A stretch of DNA of 64,000 nt from Bacillus sp. V2I10 (GCF_030817055.1 NZ_JAUSYV010000001.1:458001-522000); one strand, 5' to 3'. Shown: positions 24,257-32,393, counted from the first letter of the stretch. Notes: generated by a model not told the origin, from the sequence alone. Translations and numbers: made by a program.

Positions 24257-25696
24257 GTGATAAACCTCGATTCAGAGCTAAAAGAAGCAGCATATCAAGA
24301 GGTTGAAGCCAGCCGGAATACGGTTGAAAAAGATCCATATCGGCTGAAGCATCATATTATGCCTCCAGTCGGACTCCTTAACGATCCGAACGGCTTTATT
24401 CAGTGGAAGGGGATTTACCACCTTTTCTATCAGTGGATGCCATTTAAAACAGGACATGGAGCAAAATTCTGGGGCCATTATACCTCAAGGGACCTTGTCA
24501 ATTGGGAGCATGAACCGATTGCTCTTGCCCCAAGCGAGTGGTATGAAAAGAATGGGTGCTACTCAGGCAGTGCCATTGAAGCTTTTGATAAACTACATCT
24601 GTTCTATACTGGAAATGTGAAGGACGAAAATGGAGAAAGGGAGACGTATCAATGCCTTGCCGTTTCAGAGGACGGAATCCATTTTGATAAAAAAGGCGTT
24701 GTAGCTGAACTTCCGGACGGCTATACTGCCCATTTTCGGGATCCGAAGGTTTGGGGGCATGAAGGAAAGTGGTACATGGTTGCAGGAGCTCAAACAAAGG
24801 AAATGGCCGGACGTGCCGCGCTTCTTGTCTCTGAAAATCTGTATAATTGGGAGCTCCTGGGCGATGTGGCAGGTTCAAATACAGATCAGCTTGATGAGTT
24901 TGGCTATATGTGGGAGTGCCCGGATCTGTTCCGCCTGAACGGCAAGGATGTACTGATTGTGTCTCCTCAAGGGTTGGAACCGGAAGGGAATCTTTATCAG
25001 AACGTCTATCAATCCGGCTACTTTGTTGGAGAGCTAGATTACAAGACGGCAAAATTAAATCATGGTGAATTTACAGAGCTTGACAGAGGCTTTGATTTTT
25101 ATGCTCCGCAAACGACGGTTGATGAAAAAGGCAGACGCTTATTAATTGCCTGGATGAGTGTGCCTGATCAGGACGAGGACAAGCATCCGACCATAGCAAA
25201 CAAGTGGATTCACACAATGACATTTCCGAGGAAATTGTCGATAAAAGGTGAAAACTTGCTGCAGGAGCCTGTCGAGGAGTTAAAAGCTCTAAGAAAAAAT
25301 GAACAGGTGCTTGAAATGGTGAAGATCACAAATGAGGAAGTTCAGAAGCGGGAAACAGAGGGTGCTGTTTATGAGCTGATCCTTGATCAGATAAAAGTAG
25401 AAGACTCTTTTAAGCTCTCAATTAAAAAGAATGCCGAGCTGCATTACTCTCGCAGGGATCAGCTGTTTACGCTAACTAGAATCAGTTATGCTGACGGCCA
25501 TCCTGAATCAAGAAAATGTCATTTGGCAGAGCTGACCAAGCTTCAAGTGTTTGTAGATACATCTTCAATTGAAGTATTTATAAATGACGGTGAAGAAGTG
25601 TTTACGGCGAGGATGTTCCCGGATGCTGAGGAGAAAAGTTCCGTGTTTTCTTCTGAAGGAGAAACGGTATTTCATTTGAAGAAGTGGGATTTGTAA
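24257..25696 (+). CDS. sacA: Sucrose-6-phosphate hydrolase (GH32)
   Basis: Splits sucrose-6-phosphate into glucose-6-phosphate and fructose. GH32 signatures: LLNDPNGF with the nucleophile Asp near residue 41, FRDPKVW, and WECPDL with the acid/base Glu near 220; a beta-sandwich domain makes up the C-terminal third. GTG 24257 is eight bases after AAAGGAG, better spaced than ATG 24251. Full length (479 residues). Last gene of sacT-sacP-fructokinase-sacA, with a terminator after it. Confidence 0.94.
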   Translation: MINLDSELKEAAYQEVEASRNTVEKDPYRLKHHIMPPVGLLNDPNGFIQWKGIYHLFYQWMPFKTGHGAKFWGHYTSRDLVNWEHEPIALAPSEWYEKNGCYSGSAIEAFDKLHLFYTGNVKDENGERETYQCLAVSEDGIHFDKKGVVAELPDGYTAHFRDPKVWGHEGKWYMVAGAQTKEMAGRAALLVSENLYNWELLGDVAGSNTDQLDEFGYMWECPDLFRLNGKDVLIVSPQGLEPEGNLYQNVYQSGYFVGELDYKTAKLNHGEFTELDRGFDFYAPQTTVDEKGRRLLIAWMSVPDQDEDKHPTIANKWIHTMTFPRKLSIKGENLLQEPVEELKALRKNEQVLEMVKITNEEVQKRETEGAVYELILDQIKVEDSFKLSIKKNAELHYSRRDQLFTLTRISYADGHPESRKCHLAELTKLQVFVDTSSIEVFINDGEEVFTARMFPDAEEKSSVFSSEGETVFHLKKWDL

Positions 25697-25707
25697 TAGA
25701 ATGGAGG

Positions 25708-25734
25708 GCTGCCTATTTAATGGCAGCTTTTTTT
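25708..25734 (+). terminator. Terminator of the sucrose operon
   Basis: GCTGCC / GGCAGC stem with a seven-base loop and a run of seven Ts. Confidence 0.85.
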
Positions 25735-25819
25735 GTTGTTTAGGAATCTAAAATATAACCGCTTTGTAGATAATTGTTCGAAAACTAAGCGGTGAATGGA
25801 TCAGAAAAAGCCCCTCGCT

Positions 25820-25902
25820 GAAGAAATAAGTGCGTCAAAGCGGACCCGGACTTCTGTCGGATTCTTATCTGCCTGTCGGAGGTGCCTTGGCGCCTGCGCT
25901 TA
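25820..25902 (+). repeat. Dispersed intergenic repeat, copy B (partial)
   Basis: TTATCTGCCTGTCGGAG followed by GGCGCCTGCGCTTA corresponds to the 3' half of the copy at 39378-39492. The 5' terminus is missing or diverged. No gene is present in 25735-25958. Confidence 0.5.
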
Positions 25903-25958
25903 TGTTCTGTGCAAAGATTTTGAGTCAGGTCCAACTGGGAGATCCAGAAAAAATCAAA

Positions 25959-25985
25959 AAACCGGCCATAGGCCGGTTCCTTTTA
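25959..25985 (-). terminator. Terminator of pdxK
   Basis: AACCGGCC / GGCCGGTT stem with a two- to four-base loop; the adjacent A-run is a U-tract on the minus strand. Confidence 0.85.
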
Positions 25986-26798
25986 TTCACTCTCGTATAA
26001 TCGCAATGCAGCATGGTTCGTCGGTCCAACGTACTCATTAAGAGGGAAGGAATGGCGGATGGCTGCTGTAATATATTGTTTAGCTGTATAGATGGCTTCT
26101 TTAACAGATGCGCCTTTTGCGAGCTCTGCCGTGATGGCAGCTGAATACGTGCAGCCTGCACCATGTGTATAAGAAGTATCGATGCGCTCGCCTTCAAGAA
26201 TCTGAAATTCAGTTCCATCATAAAGAACATCCACTGCTTTTTCATGCTGAAGCTTGCCGCCGCCTTTGACTAGCACGTATTTAGCACCCAAATCAAAGAT
26301 TTTTACCGCAGCTTCCTTCATTTGGTCTACCGTTGTAATTGTCCCGATGCCGCTTAACTGGCCAGCTTCAAATAAGTTTGGAGTAACAACTGTTGCAAGC
26401 GGTGTAAGGATTTCGCGCAATGCATCCGCAAGGTCAGGGTACAGAACTTCGTCCGCTCCTTTGCACACCATAACAGGGTCAACTACCACATTTTCAAGAT
26501 TATTCTTTTTTATTGTTTCAGCAGCAAGTTTAATGATATCTACAGTTGGAAGCATGCCTGTTTTCATTGCATCCACACCGATTCCTTCAACGATGGTTGC
26601 TGCCTGAGCTTTAATGGTATCTAATTCCACGGGAAATACTTGATGATGCCACTCATTATTCGGGTCCATCGCTACAACGACTGTTAAAGCCGTCATCCCA
26701 TATACTCCGCGCTCTTGAAATGTTTTTAAATCTGCCTGAATACCAGCACCGCCGCTGCTATCTGATCCCGCAAATGTTAAGGCTTTTTTCATTGTCAT
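25983..26798 (-). CDS. pdxK: Pyridoxine/pyridoxal/HMP kinase
   Basis: Ribokinase-like kinase of the ThiD fold that phosphorylates pyridoxal, pyridoxine or hydroxymethylpyrimidine. Features: TFAGSDSSGGAGIQADLKTF near the N-terminus, VDPVMVCKGADEVL in the middle, and the anion-hole TYTHGAGCTYSAAITAELA near residue 210. The ATG at 26798 is placed after GGAGGT; the remaining 271 residues match the length of B. subtilis PdxK, which also lies just beyond sacA. It is monocistronic. Confidence 0.9.
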   Translation of the reverse strand: MTMKKALTFAGSDSSGGAGIQADLKTFQERGVYGMTALTVVVAMDPNNEWHHQVFPVELDTIKAQAATIVEGIGVDAMKTGMLPTVDIIKLAAETIKKNNLENVVVDPVMVCKGADEVLYPDLADALREILTPLATVVTPNLFEAGQLSGIGTITTVDQMKEAAVKIFDLGAKYVLVKGGGKLQHEKAVDVLYDGTEFQILEGERIDTSYTHGAGCTYSAAITAELAKGASVKEAIYTAKQYITAAIRHSFPLNEYVGPTNHAALRLYESE

Positions 26799-26891
26799 AA
26801 GTGTGTGTACCTCCATCCAGGTGATTGAAAACGAATCTTTCATAGCTATTATATCAATTTCGAAAAAGGTTAGCCATTGATGAGGAATAGG

Positions 26892-26939
26892 TTACAAAAT
26901 GGATAAAATGCCCATATAATATTATTGAACAGTGGTTAA
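26892..26939 (+). promoter_or_regulatory. tetR promoter with operator at the start site
   Basis: TTACAA, 17 bases, TATAAT (26915-26920), followed by TTGAACAGTGGTTAA at 26925-26939. This 15-mer is an imperfect dyad (TTGAACA / TGGTTAA, five of seven paired) and occurs again exactly at 27547-27561 before the neighbouring gene remnant. Confidence 0.65.
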
Positions 26940-26958
26940 ATAAATTGAGGTGATCCAT

Positions 26959-27531
26959 TTGGCAGCAAGAAGAGCAGTCGATCAAGAGCTTACGCGAGAA
27001 TCCATCATGCAAGCTGCACATCAATTATTTCATGAAAAAGGCTATCAGAACGTTTCAATGAGGCAAATCGCAAAAGAACTGAATTATAGTCACGGTGCCA
27101 TCTACTATCATTTTAAAAATAAAGCTGAGCTTTTTTACGCGCTTGTTAAAGCAGATTTCAAACTCCTGGATGAAAAACTGAAGGATGTATTAGACCAAGA
27201 AGGACTAAATAACGAAGTGAAAATTAAAAAGATACTGGAGGGATATATTGAATTCGGATTAAAAAATCAAAGTCAATATGAACTCATGTTTTTAACAAAG
27301 GATGAAGAGGTTGTAAGCTATTTGATTCATGAGCCTAACGTGAGCTGCGAAAAATTTGCTCAGGCTATTTATGCTTTATCAGAACAGCAGGTTTCAGCAA
27401 CTGTTATTTGGTCTGTCTTTTTATCCCTTCATAGATTTGTAACGCATTACTGCAAGACAGGGATGAAATTTAAAGAGGTGGAGCCTTTGATGAAGTCACA
27501 TGTTCTTTTTCTAATGAAAGGTTTAACATAA
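26959..27531 (+). CDS. TetR/AcrR family transcriptional regulator
   Basis: Ligand-responsive repressor. The N-terminal HTH (REIAKELNYSHGAIYYHFKNKAEL-like segment, residues about 35-58) is typical, and the helical C-terminal domain has no recognised ligand. TTG 26959 follows TTGAGGTG at a good distance. About 190 residues, full length. An identical 15-bp dyad precedes this gene and the truncated gene directly downstream, so it likely repressed both. With its target broken the regulator may now be an orphan. Confidence 0.82.
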   Translation: MAARRAVDQELTRESIMQAAHQLFHEKGYQNVSMRQIAKELNYSHGAIYYHFKNKAELFYALVKADFKLLDEKLKDVLDQEGLNNEVKIKKILEGYIEFGLKNQSQYELMFLTKDEEVVSYLIHEPNVSCEKFAQAIYALSEQQVSATVIWSVFLSLHRFVTHYCKTGMKFKEVEPLMKSHVLFLMKGLT

Positions 27532-27546
27532 TTTTTTTGTCTTTAA

Positions 27547-27561
27547 TTGAACAGTGGTTAA
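27547..27561 (+). promoter_or_regulatory. Second copy of the TetR operator
   Basis: TTGAACAGTGGTTAA, identical to 26925-26939, 21 bases before the start of the truncated Rossmann-fold gene. Confidence 0.65.
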
Positions 27562-27581
27562 TAAGAGAGAGGAGAATGAAA

Positions 27582-27681
27582 ATGAAGCACGCAATTGTTT
27601 TTGGAGCATCCGGCGGAATGGGGTAAGCGCTTGTCATAGAACTTATAAGCAGAGGGTTTGAGGTTAGCATAAGAGCAGTCA
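27582..27681 (+). pseudogene. Remnant of an NAD(P)-binding SDR/epimerase gene
   Basis: After a good GAGAGGAG ribosome binding site, the frame reads MKHAIVFGASGGMG, stop, ALVIELISRGFEV. This is the dinucleotide-binding first beta-alpha-beta of an SDR or NmrA-like protein with a TAA where an aromatic residue is usual. After about 30 codons the similarity stops and a terminator for the opposite gene begins, so most of the gene has been deleted. It was presumably the target of the adjacent TetR regulator. Confidence 0.7.
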
Positions 27682-27695
27682 TTTCCTCCATGCAA

Positions 27696-27725
27696 AAAAC
27701 CAGCCATTAAGGTCAGCTGGTTTTT
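27696..27725 (-). terminator. Terminator of the L,D-transpeptidase gene
   Basis: AAAACCAGC / GCTGGTTTT stem flanked by A- and T-runs, overlapping the 3' end of the minus-strand gene. Confidence 0.75.
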
Positions 27726-28441
27726 GCAGGACACGTAACATCCATTTTTACATGAATATCTGGGATATAGATTTTGCCTTTAATTTTGCTTTTGATACAC
27801 GATAAAGGATCTTCTTCTTCAGGTTTCGGTGCTTCAGGTGTTGGCTCTTCTATAGGTGCGGGAGCAGGTTTTTGTTTAGCAGGAGGCTGCGGTTTCTTTT
27901 CTTCCTGAACAGGTGCTGAATCTGCGGGTGCAGAATTTGGATAGTTGTTTGCTGCAGCTATTGCTTCAAAGGATTGGTTTGAGTGAAGAATGATAACAGA
28001 GGTGCCTGTGTGTACCTGGTCGAATAGATAGCGGATTTCTTCATTATGCATGCGAATACAGCCTGCGCTGGCATAAGTTCCGATGGAATTAGGATTGTTA
28101 TTGCCATGGATGGCATAGGTCGTTCCATTGGTGCCAAGAGCATGAAGACCGAGCCATCTGTCTCCGAGCGGATTTCGGCTGTCGCCTCCTGGAATATTGT
28201 CTTTGTAATAAGGACGATTTTTAATCTTGTTTACAATTGGAAACGTTCCTTCCGGGGTAAACGAATTATCTCTCCCTGTTGCGACATTAAATACTTTAAC
28301 AAGCTGACCGCTGTCAAAAAATGCAAGTTTATTCGTGCTCTTGTTAATGATGATGAGCTGAGGTACAGCGTCTGCTTTAGCTGGCACGACAAAAGATGCA
28401 AATAAGAAAAGAGCGGCAAACAGCACAAACCATTTTTTCAT
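27713..28441 (-). CDS. Secreted L,D-transpeptidase (YkuD domain)
   Basis: Cell-wall enzyme forming 3-3 peptidoglycan cross-links or attaching to meso-DAP. A signal peptide (MKKWFVLFAALFLFASFVVPAKA, cleaved near 23) is followed by the YkuD domain at about 26-155 with the catalytic HGN...GTYASAGCIRM motif (Cys near 131). Residues 165-210 are a Pro/Glu/Lys-rich linker, and a short C-terminal segment contains two cysteines (PLSCIKSK and VTCPAK) that could form a disulfide. There is no LysM repeat. It is monocistronic. The accessory tail is not a domain I can name. Confidence 0.85.
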   Translation of the reverse strand: MKKWFVLFAALFLFASFVVPAKADAVPQLIIINKSTNKLAFFDSGQLVKVFNVATGRDNSFTPEGTFPIVNKIKNRPYYKDNIPGGDSRNPLGDRWLGLHALGTNGTTYAIHGNNNPNSIGTYASAGCIRMHNEEIRYLFDQVHTGTSVIILHSNQSFEAIAAANNYPNSAPADSAPVQEEKKPQPPAKQKPAPAPIEEPTPEAPKPEEEDPLSCIKSKIKGKIYIPDIHVKMDVTCPAKTS

Positions 28442-28621
28442 TTCTCTCTAGTCCCCTTTTATTTAAAAAAGTACAAGAAAAGATTACCAGACAAAGAGTG
28501 AGGAACATGTAGAATCTTCTTGTCGAATGCTGATAATTAAAGGCATTTCTCTTTTTACACTATTCATAGCATAATACGGAATTTTTTGTTAAATTGTTCC
28601 ATCAATAATTATGAAATATAA

Positions 28622-28656
28622 AAAAGGCGGGTCTCATGAGATATGAGGCCCGCCTA
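28622..28656 (-). terminator. Terminator of the first yflT-like gene
   Basis: AGGCGGGTCTCAT / ATGAGGCCCGCCT strong stem (one mismatch); A-run upstream acts as U-tract on the minus strand. The rest of 28442-28621 shows nothing I can support. Confidence 0.8.
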
Positions 28657-28695
28657 TACATCTATATTAGTAGGGGGAAATATAGATTGTATGAA

Positions 28696-29013
28696 TTATT
28701 GGTGTGCTACAATTACTACCTTGCCTTTATCAAGCTCTTCTTCCATATGAGCTGCTTCGTTCTCTGTTAAACCCAGAGATGCCATTTTCGAGCGAAGCTC
28801 ATCTCCGCGTGAACGGAAAACGTTTTTCATTGATGAAAATACGCCTTGCTCAGAAACGCCGACACTTTCAGTATCTGTACCGGAAGTAAGATGTTTTGAG
28901 CGGTTCGGATCATGTGCGAAAAGATAAATATCGTCTCTCACAAACCCTTCAACTTCAAGGTGATTGATTTTTTCAGTTGCTTGAACACCATTTTCAACTA
29001 CAAATGTTTTCAT
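28696..29013 (-). CDS. YflT-domain general stress protein (paralogue 1)
   Basis: A small cytosolic protein of 105 residues with the YflT/heat-induced stress domain: VENGVQATEKINHLEVEGF, DDIYLFAHD near residue 30, and a C-terminal ENEAAHMEEELDKGKVVIV. Members are general-stress (sigma-B) proteins of unknown biochemical role. A well-formed sigma-B promoter lies upstream. A diverged paralogue is at 31906-32259. Confidence 0.82.
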   Translation of the reverse strand: MKTFVVENGVQATEKINHLEVEGFVRDDIYLFAHDPNRSKHLTSGTDTESVGVSEQGVFSSMKNVFRSRGDELRSKMASLGLTENEAAHMEEELDKGKVVIVAHQ

Positions 29014-29049
29014 TTTAATCTCTCTCCTTTTTCTGCTGATAGTTAATAA

Positions 29050-29075
29050 ATACCCAATGTAAAAGTTTTAAAAAC
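29050..29075 (-). promoter_or_regulatory. Sigma-B-type promoter for the yflT paralogue 1
   Basis: Reading the minus strand: GTTTTT (29075-29070), 14-base spacer, GGGTAT (29055-29050). The sigma-B consensus is GTTTAA-N12-15-GGGTAT. The -10 box is exact. It lies 37 bases upstream of the start codon. Confidence 0.75.
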
Positions 29076-29177
29076 AAGCTGGTTCATAAATGAGTCTAAA
29101 GTATCAGCCTAGAGCAATCTTTTCCTTTTTATGATTTAATGAGCAGTAGAAATAAATAGGAAAAGAGGAGATCCGGA

Positions 29178-29978
29178 TTGCGTGTTTCAGTTATTATTGT
29201 GACGTATAACCGTCTTTACACTCTTGCCGAGCTGTTAGAATCTATTGCCCGTCAAACATACCGCCCATATGAAATTATTGTTGTGAATGATGGGGGAGAA
29301 CCGGTAGACTCTTTAAAAGATGCCTATCATGATCTTCCAATACGCATCATTGATCTAGAAGAAAATGCAGGACATGTTCATGCCCGCAACGCCGGAGCTT
29401 TCCAGGCAGAAGGCGATGCTATTATGCTGAGTGATGATGATGATTATTTCACCCCTGGACATATTGAAAGAATGGTTCATGAACTGACAGATGCGCATCT
29501 TGTCTATTCAGATGTTGAGATTGTCGGATTTGAGGACCAAAACAACGTACGCGTGCCGATCAGCCGCAGATTATTTGCCTATACATATGATGCAAAAGAA
29601 ATGAGGCGCTTCTCAACGTTTGTGCCATCAGGAAGCTTATATTTAAAAAATGTCCATCAGTCGATCGGATATTTTGATCCAGAGGTTCACAATTATTGGG
29701 ACTGGGACTTCTTTTTAAGAGTTTCAGGAAAATTTCAAGTGAAGCGGGTTCCGGTAGCAAGCGTTATTTATGCTTTTTCCGATACAGGCAATCATCAATC
29801 TGCAGGTCTTAATGAAAGAAGACAATCGTACCTTGAAAAGCTCAGTGAAAAGCATCAATTGGGAGAGCTTCCTCAAAAAAACTTCTTTGTTTTATTAGAA
29901 GAACCCGAGTTAAAGGCAAGAGAGGCGCTAAGCCTGCTTGTCTGGGACGGGAAGCCAATGATATCGAGATTAATCTGA
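29178..29978 (+). CDS. ywdF: Family 2 glycosyltransferase (YwdF-like)
   Basis: GT-A fold glycosyltransferase: VSVIIVTYNRLYTLAELLESI at the N-terminus, VVNDGG, and an Asp-rich LSDDDDYFTPGHI around residue 90 for metal/nucleotide-sugar binding, then WDWDFFLRVS as the acceptor-side motif. 266 residues without membrane segments. TTG start with AGAGGAG upstream. B. subtilis has ywdF between pdxK and ung, as here. Donor and acceptor are unknown. Confidence 0.85.
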   Translation: MRVSVIIVTYNRLYTLAELLESIARQTYRPYEIIVVNDGGEPVDSLKDAYHDLPIRIIDLEENAGHVHARNAGAFQAEGDAIMLSDDDDYFTPGHIERMVHELTDAHLVYSDVEIVGFEDQNNVRVPISRRLFAYTYDAKEMRRFSTFVPSGSLYLKNVHQSIGYFDPEVHNYWDWDFFLRVSGKFQVKRVPVASVIYAFSDTGNHQSAGLNERRQSYLEKLSEKHQLGELPQKNFFVLLEEPELKAREALSLLVWDGKPMISRLI

Positions 29979-30003
29979 CTCCTGCTGCGGCAGGAGTTTT
30001 TGT
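29978..30003 (+). terminator. Terminator after ywdF
   Basis: ACTCCTGC / GCAGGAGT stem and T-run directly after the stop. Confidence 0.85.
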
Positions 30004-30010
30004 TAGATGA

Positions 30011-30066
30011 TTGAAAAGTTATATTCTCCGTGATATTATGCGTTTAAACATTTAAACAAATAAACA
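30011..30066 (+). promoter_or_regulatory. Promoter and ArsR-type operator of the SDR-arsR operon
   Basis: TTGAAA, 17 bases, TATTAT (30034-30039). Immediately downstream, at 30043-30066, TTTAAACA occurs twice in tandem and AATAAACA once, eight bases apart, with a TTTAAACATTTAAA palindrome inside. Position over the start site and the adjacent ArsR gene suggest autorepression. Confidence 0.6.
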
Positions 30067-30083
30067 AAAAGGAGTTTATATCA

Positions 30084-30848
30084 ATGAAAACCGTATTAAT
30101 TACAGGAGCTTCAGATGGAATTGGAAGAGAACTTGCTTATAAGTATGCAGAGGATGGCTTCCGTCTAATTTTGACAGCAAGAAACGAAATAAAACTAATG
30201 AAACTGGCAGACGAACTTAAAAATACGACAGCAATCGTCAAAGCTAAGGACTTAAGTAATATGAATCAAATTCATGAATTGTTTCAGGAATTGCAGCAGG
30301 AGAAGGTTCATGTCGATGTTTTAGTGAACAATGCCGGTGTTGGTTTATATGGGGATTTTATAAACACGTCTGCGGAAGAGGAACTGAATATGATTGATTT
30401 GAATATCAAATCAATCACGCTGTTAACCAAATTATTTTTACCTGATATGATTTCAAAAAAATCAGGCCAGGTTTTAAATGTTGCCTCCACTGCCGCTTTT
30501 CAGCCCGGTCCATTGATGGCTGTCTATTACGCGACAAAAGCTTATGTGTTATCATTTAGTGAAGCAATTGAAAATGAACTGAAAGGCACTGGTGTATCAG
30601 TCTTTGTTTTATGTCCCGGCCCTACTGAAACAAGCTTCAGCGAACGCGCCAATCTTGGACAATCCAAGCTCTTTAAAAGCGGAGTAATGGATGTGAAAAC
30701 CGTTGCTGATGCGGCATATGAAGGGATGAAAAAAGGGAAGACGCTGATTATTCCAGGCTTTAAAAATACAATTCTTGCAGCAGCTGTACGATTCATGCCG
30801 CGTAAAACGGTAACAGGTATTGTGCGGAAGACGCAAGAGCGCGCTTAA
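30084..30848 (+). CDS. Short-chain dehydrogenase/reductase (DltE-like)
   Basis: Classical SDR. NAD(P)-binding TGASDGIGRELA at residues 7-18, NNAGVG near 83, catalytic Ser in NVASTAAF near 135, YYATK (Tyr and Lys) near 149-153 and PGPTET after it. 254 residues with a basic C-terminus. Its substrate is unknown. It is cotranscribed with an ArsR regulator 17 bases downstream, which probably controls the pair. Confidence 0.85.
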   Translation: MKTVLITGASDGIGRELAYKYAEDGFRLILTARNEIKLMKLADELKNTTAIVKAKDLSNMNQIHELFQELQQEKVHVDVLVNNAGVGLYGDFINTSAEEELNMIDLNIKSITLLTKLFLPDMISKKSGQVLNVASTAAFQPGPLMAVYYATKAYVLSFSEAIENELKGTGVSVFVLCPGPTETSFSERANLGQSKLFKSGVMDVKTVADAAYEGMKKGKTLIIPGFKNTILAAAVRFMPRKTVTGIVRKTQERA

Positions 30849-30865
30849 GAAAGGTGTGAAGCAAA

Positions 30866-31168
30866 ATGGGAGACCAAGCCATTGATACGTTTCGTTCATG
30901 CATCCCATTATTCCATGCTCTCGGCGATCCCGCGAGACAGGACATTATTCTTTTATTAGCAGAAACAGAAAGGCTGACTGTGAATGAAATTGCCGATCAA
31001 TCCAGGCTTTCAAGACCAGCTATTTCCCATCATCTGAAAATATTGAAGGATCAGGGATTGGTGACCATTGAACAGCAGGGCACGAAGAGGTTCTATTCAT
31101 TAGCACTTGAAGATTCAGTTACCCTGCTGAAAAAATTAATTACCTTAGTAGAAGAAACCTGTATTTAA
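30866..31168 (+). CDS. ArsR-family HTH regulator
   Basis: A 100-residue winged-helix repressor: HALGDPARQDIILLLAE, then SRLSRPAISHHLKILKDQGLV (recognition helix about 48-68) and a beta-wing EQQGTKRFYSL. It has no obvious metal-binding cysteine pair (only Cys12 and the penultimate Cys99), so it may sense something other than metal. It is the second gene of the SDR operon with the operator candidate at 30043-30066, and it ends 23 bases before ung. Confidence 0.85.
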   Translation: MGDQAIDTFRSCIPLFHALGDPARQDIILLLAETERLTVNEIADQSRLSRPAISHHLKILKDQGLVTIEQQGTKRFYSLALEDSVTLLKKLITLVEETCI

Positions 31169-31191
31169 CCTTAAGAAAGGGTGAAAAACAG

Positions 31192-31857
31192 ATGAAACAG
31201 CAGCTTCATGACGGCTGGTGGACGTGGCTAAAACCGGAATTTGAAAAACCATATTATCAGAGACTGAGAGAATTTCTGAAAACAGAATATGAGACAGAGA
31301 CCATCTATCCAGACATGGACGATTTGTTTAACGCTCTGCAATTCACTTCTTATAAAGAGGTAAAAGTAGTGATCCTTGGCCAGGATCCTTATCATGGGCC
31401 AAATCAGGCTCACGGCCTTAGCTTCTCTGTTCAGGAAGGTGTCAAGCAGCCGCCTTCGCTCCGTAATATTTTTCTTGAATTGAAGGATGATCTTGGATAT
31501 GATCCTCCAAATCATGGTTCCCTTGAAAAATGGGCTAAGCAAGGTGTGCTGTTATTGAATACTGTTTTGACAGTAAGAAAAGGTCAGGCCGCCTCACACA
31601 AAGGGCAAGGCTGGGAGACGTTTACAAATCGCATCATTGAGCTTCTGAATGAGCGCGAACAGCCAGTCGTGTTTATTTTATGGGGAAAGCATGCAGCAGA
31701 AAAGAAAGCACTGATTGATACAGCCAGGCATATAGTGATTGAATCGCCGCACCCCAGCCCTTTTTCCGCCAGAAAAGGATTCTTCGGAAGCAAGCCGTTT
31801 TCAAGAGCGAATGAGGCACTGAAGAAAATGGGACGGAATAAAATTGACTGGAAATAA
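31192..31857 (+). CDS. ung: Uracil-DNA glycosylase
   Basis: Base-excision repair enzyme removing uracil from DNA. Family 1 UDG motifs: the water-activating GQDPYHGP (Asp near 65), LLLNTVLTV, and the HPSPFSARKGFFGS intercalation loop near residue 183. 221 residues, full length. AAGAAAGG ribosome binding site. Located as in B. subtilis between ywdF and ywdI. Short spacing from the ArsR gene suggests some co-transcription. Confidence 0.95.
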   Translation: MKQQLHDGWWTWLKPEFEKPYYQRLREFLKTEYETETIYPDMDDLFNALQFTSYKEVKVVILGQDPYHGPNQAHGLSFSVQEGVKQPPSLRNIFLELKDDLGYDPPNHGSLEKWAKQGVLLLNTVLTVRKGQAASHKGQGWETFTNRIIELLNEREQPVVFILWGKHAAEKKALIDTARHIVIESPHPSPFSARKGFFGSKPFSRANEALKKMGRNKIDWK

Positions 31858-31871
31858 GAAACAGATAAAAA

Positions 31872-31898
31872 AGAGGAGGTGCTGTCCGCACCTCCTCT
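31872..31898. terminator. Bidirectional terminator, ung / yflT paralogue 2
   Basis: AGAGGAGGTGC / GCACCTCCTCT perfect 11-bp stem with a five-base loop, between convergent genes. Confidence 0.85.
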
Positions 31899-31905
31899 TA
31901 ACTGA

Positions 31906-32259
31906 TTATACCCAGCCCGTTACACGCTCATGATCTGTAACAAGCAATAAGATTTTACCTTCATCAAGCTTTTCTTCATAGCGTTCTGCTTCTGTTGAGC
32001 TGAACCCGACTTCTTCTAATTTTGTGCGAAGCTCATCGCCTTTTTTGCTGAAAATGTTACCGACCGCACTTCCAAGACCTAATTCAGAGATGCCGATGGT
32101 ATTTGCTTCCGCATTGTTTGCTATACGGTTTGTGCGCTCATCATCATGTGAGAGAATATAAATGTCCTGCTTGTCGACACCTTTACTTTTCAGTTCCATT
32201 ACGTCATTTTTTAATACTTCGTCATTTGTGTACTCTTTTACAGCTGGTTTCATTTTCAT
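31906..32259 (-). CDS. YflT-domain general stress protein (paralogue 2)
   Basis: 117 residues, with the same architecture as the protein at 28696-29013: KEYTNDEVLKNDVMELKSKG, KQDIYILSHDDERTNRI and the C-terminal STEAERYEEKLDEGKILLLV. AAAGGAGAG ribosome binding site. A weaker sigma-B-like promoter is upstream. The two paralogues flank the ywdF-SDR-arsR-ung group in the same orientation. Confidence 0.82.
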   Translation of the reverse strand: MKMKPAVKEYTNDEVLKNDVMELKSKGVDKQDIYILSHDDERTNRIANNAEANTIGISELGLGSAVGNIFSKKGDELRTKLEEVGFSSTEAERYEEKLDEGKILLLVTDHERVTGWV

Positions 32260-32290
32260 TCACTCTCCTTTTAGGTTTCATAGTATTTAA

Positions 32291-32316
32291 ATAGCACGAA
32301 CAGGTAAAAGCTAAAC
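32291..32316 (-). promoter_or_regulatory. Weak sigma-B-like promoter for yflT paralogue 2
   Basis: Minus strand: GTTTAG (32316-32311), 14-base spacer, TGCTAT (32296-32291). The -35 fits well but the -10 matches GGGTAT at only four of six positions. Confidence 0.4.
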
Positions 32317-32393
32317 CTCTTTTTTTCAGGCGATGTAGAGCAACTATTGGTATAATAGGTTACAAGGATAAGAATAAAGGCAGGATATAAGAT

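Noticed and set aside
25796..26041. An 81-codon plus-strand open frame
   Set aside because: It lies over the dispersed repeat, the pdxK terminator and the pdxK 3' end, and its translation resembles no protein.
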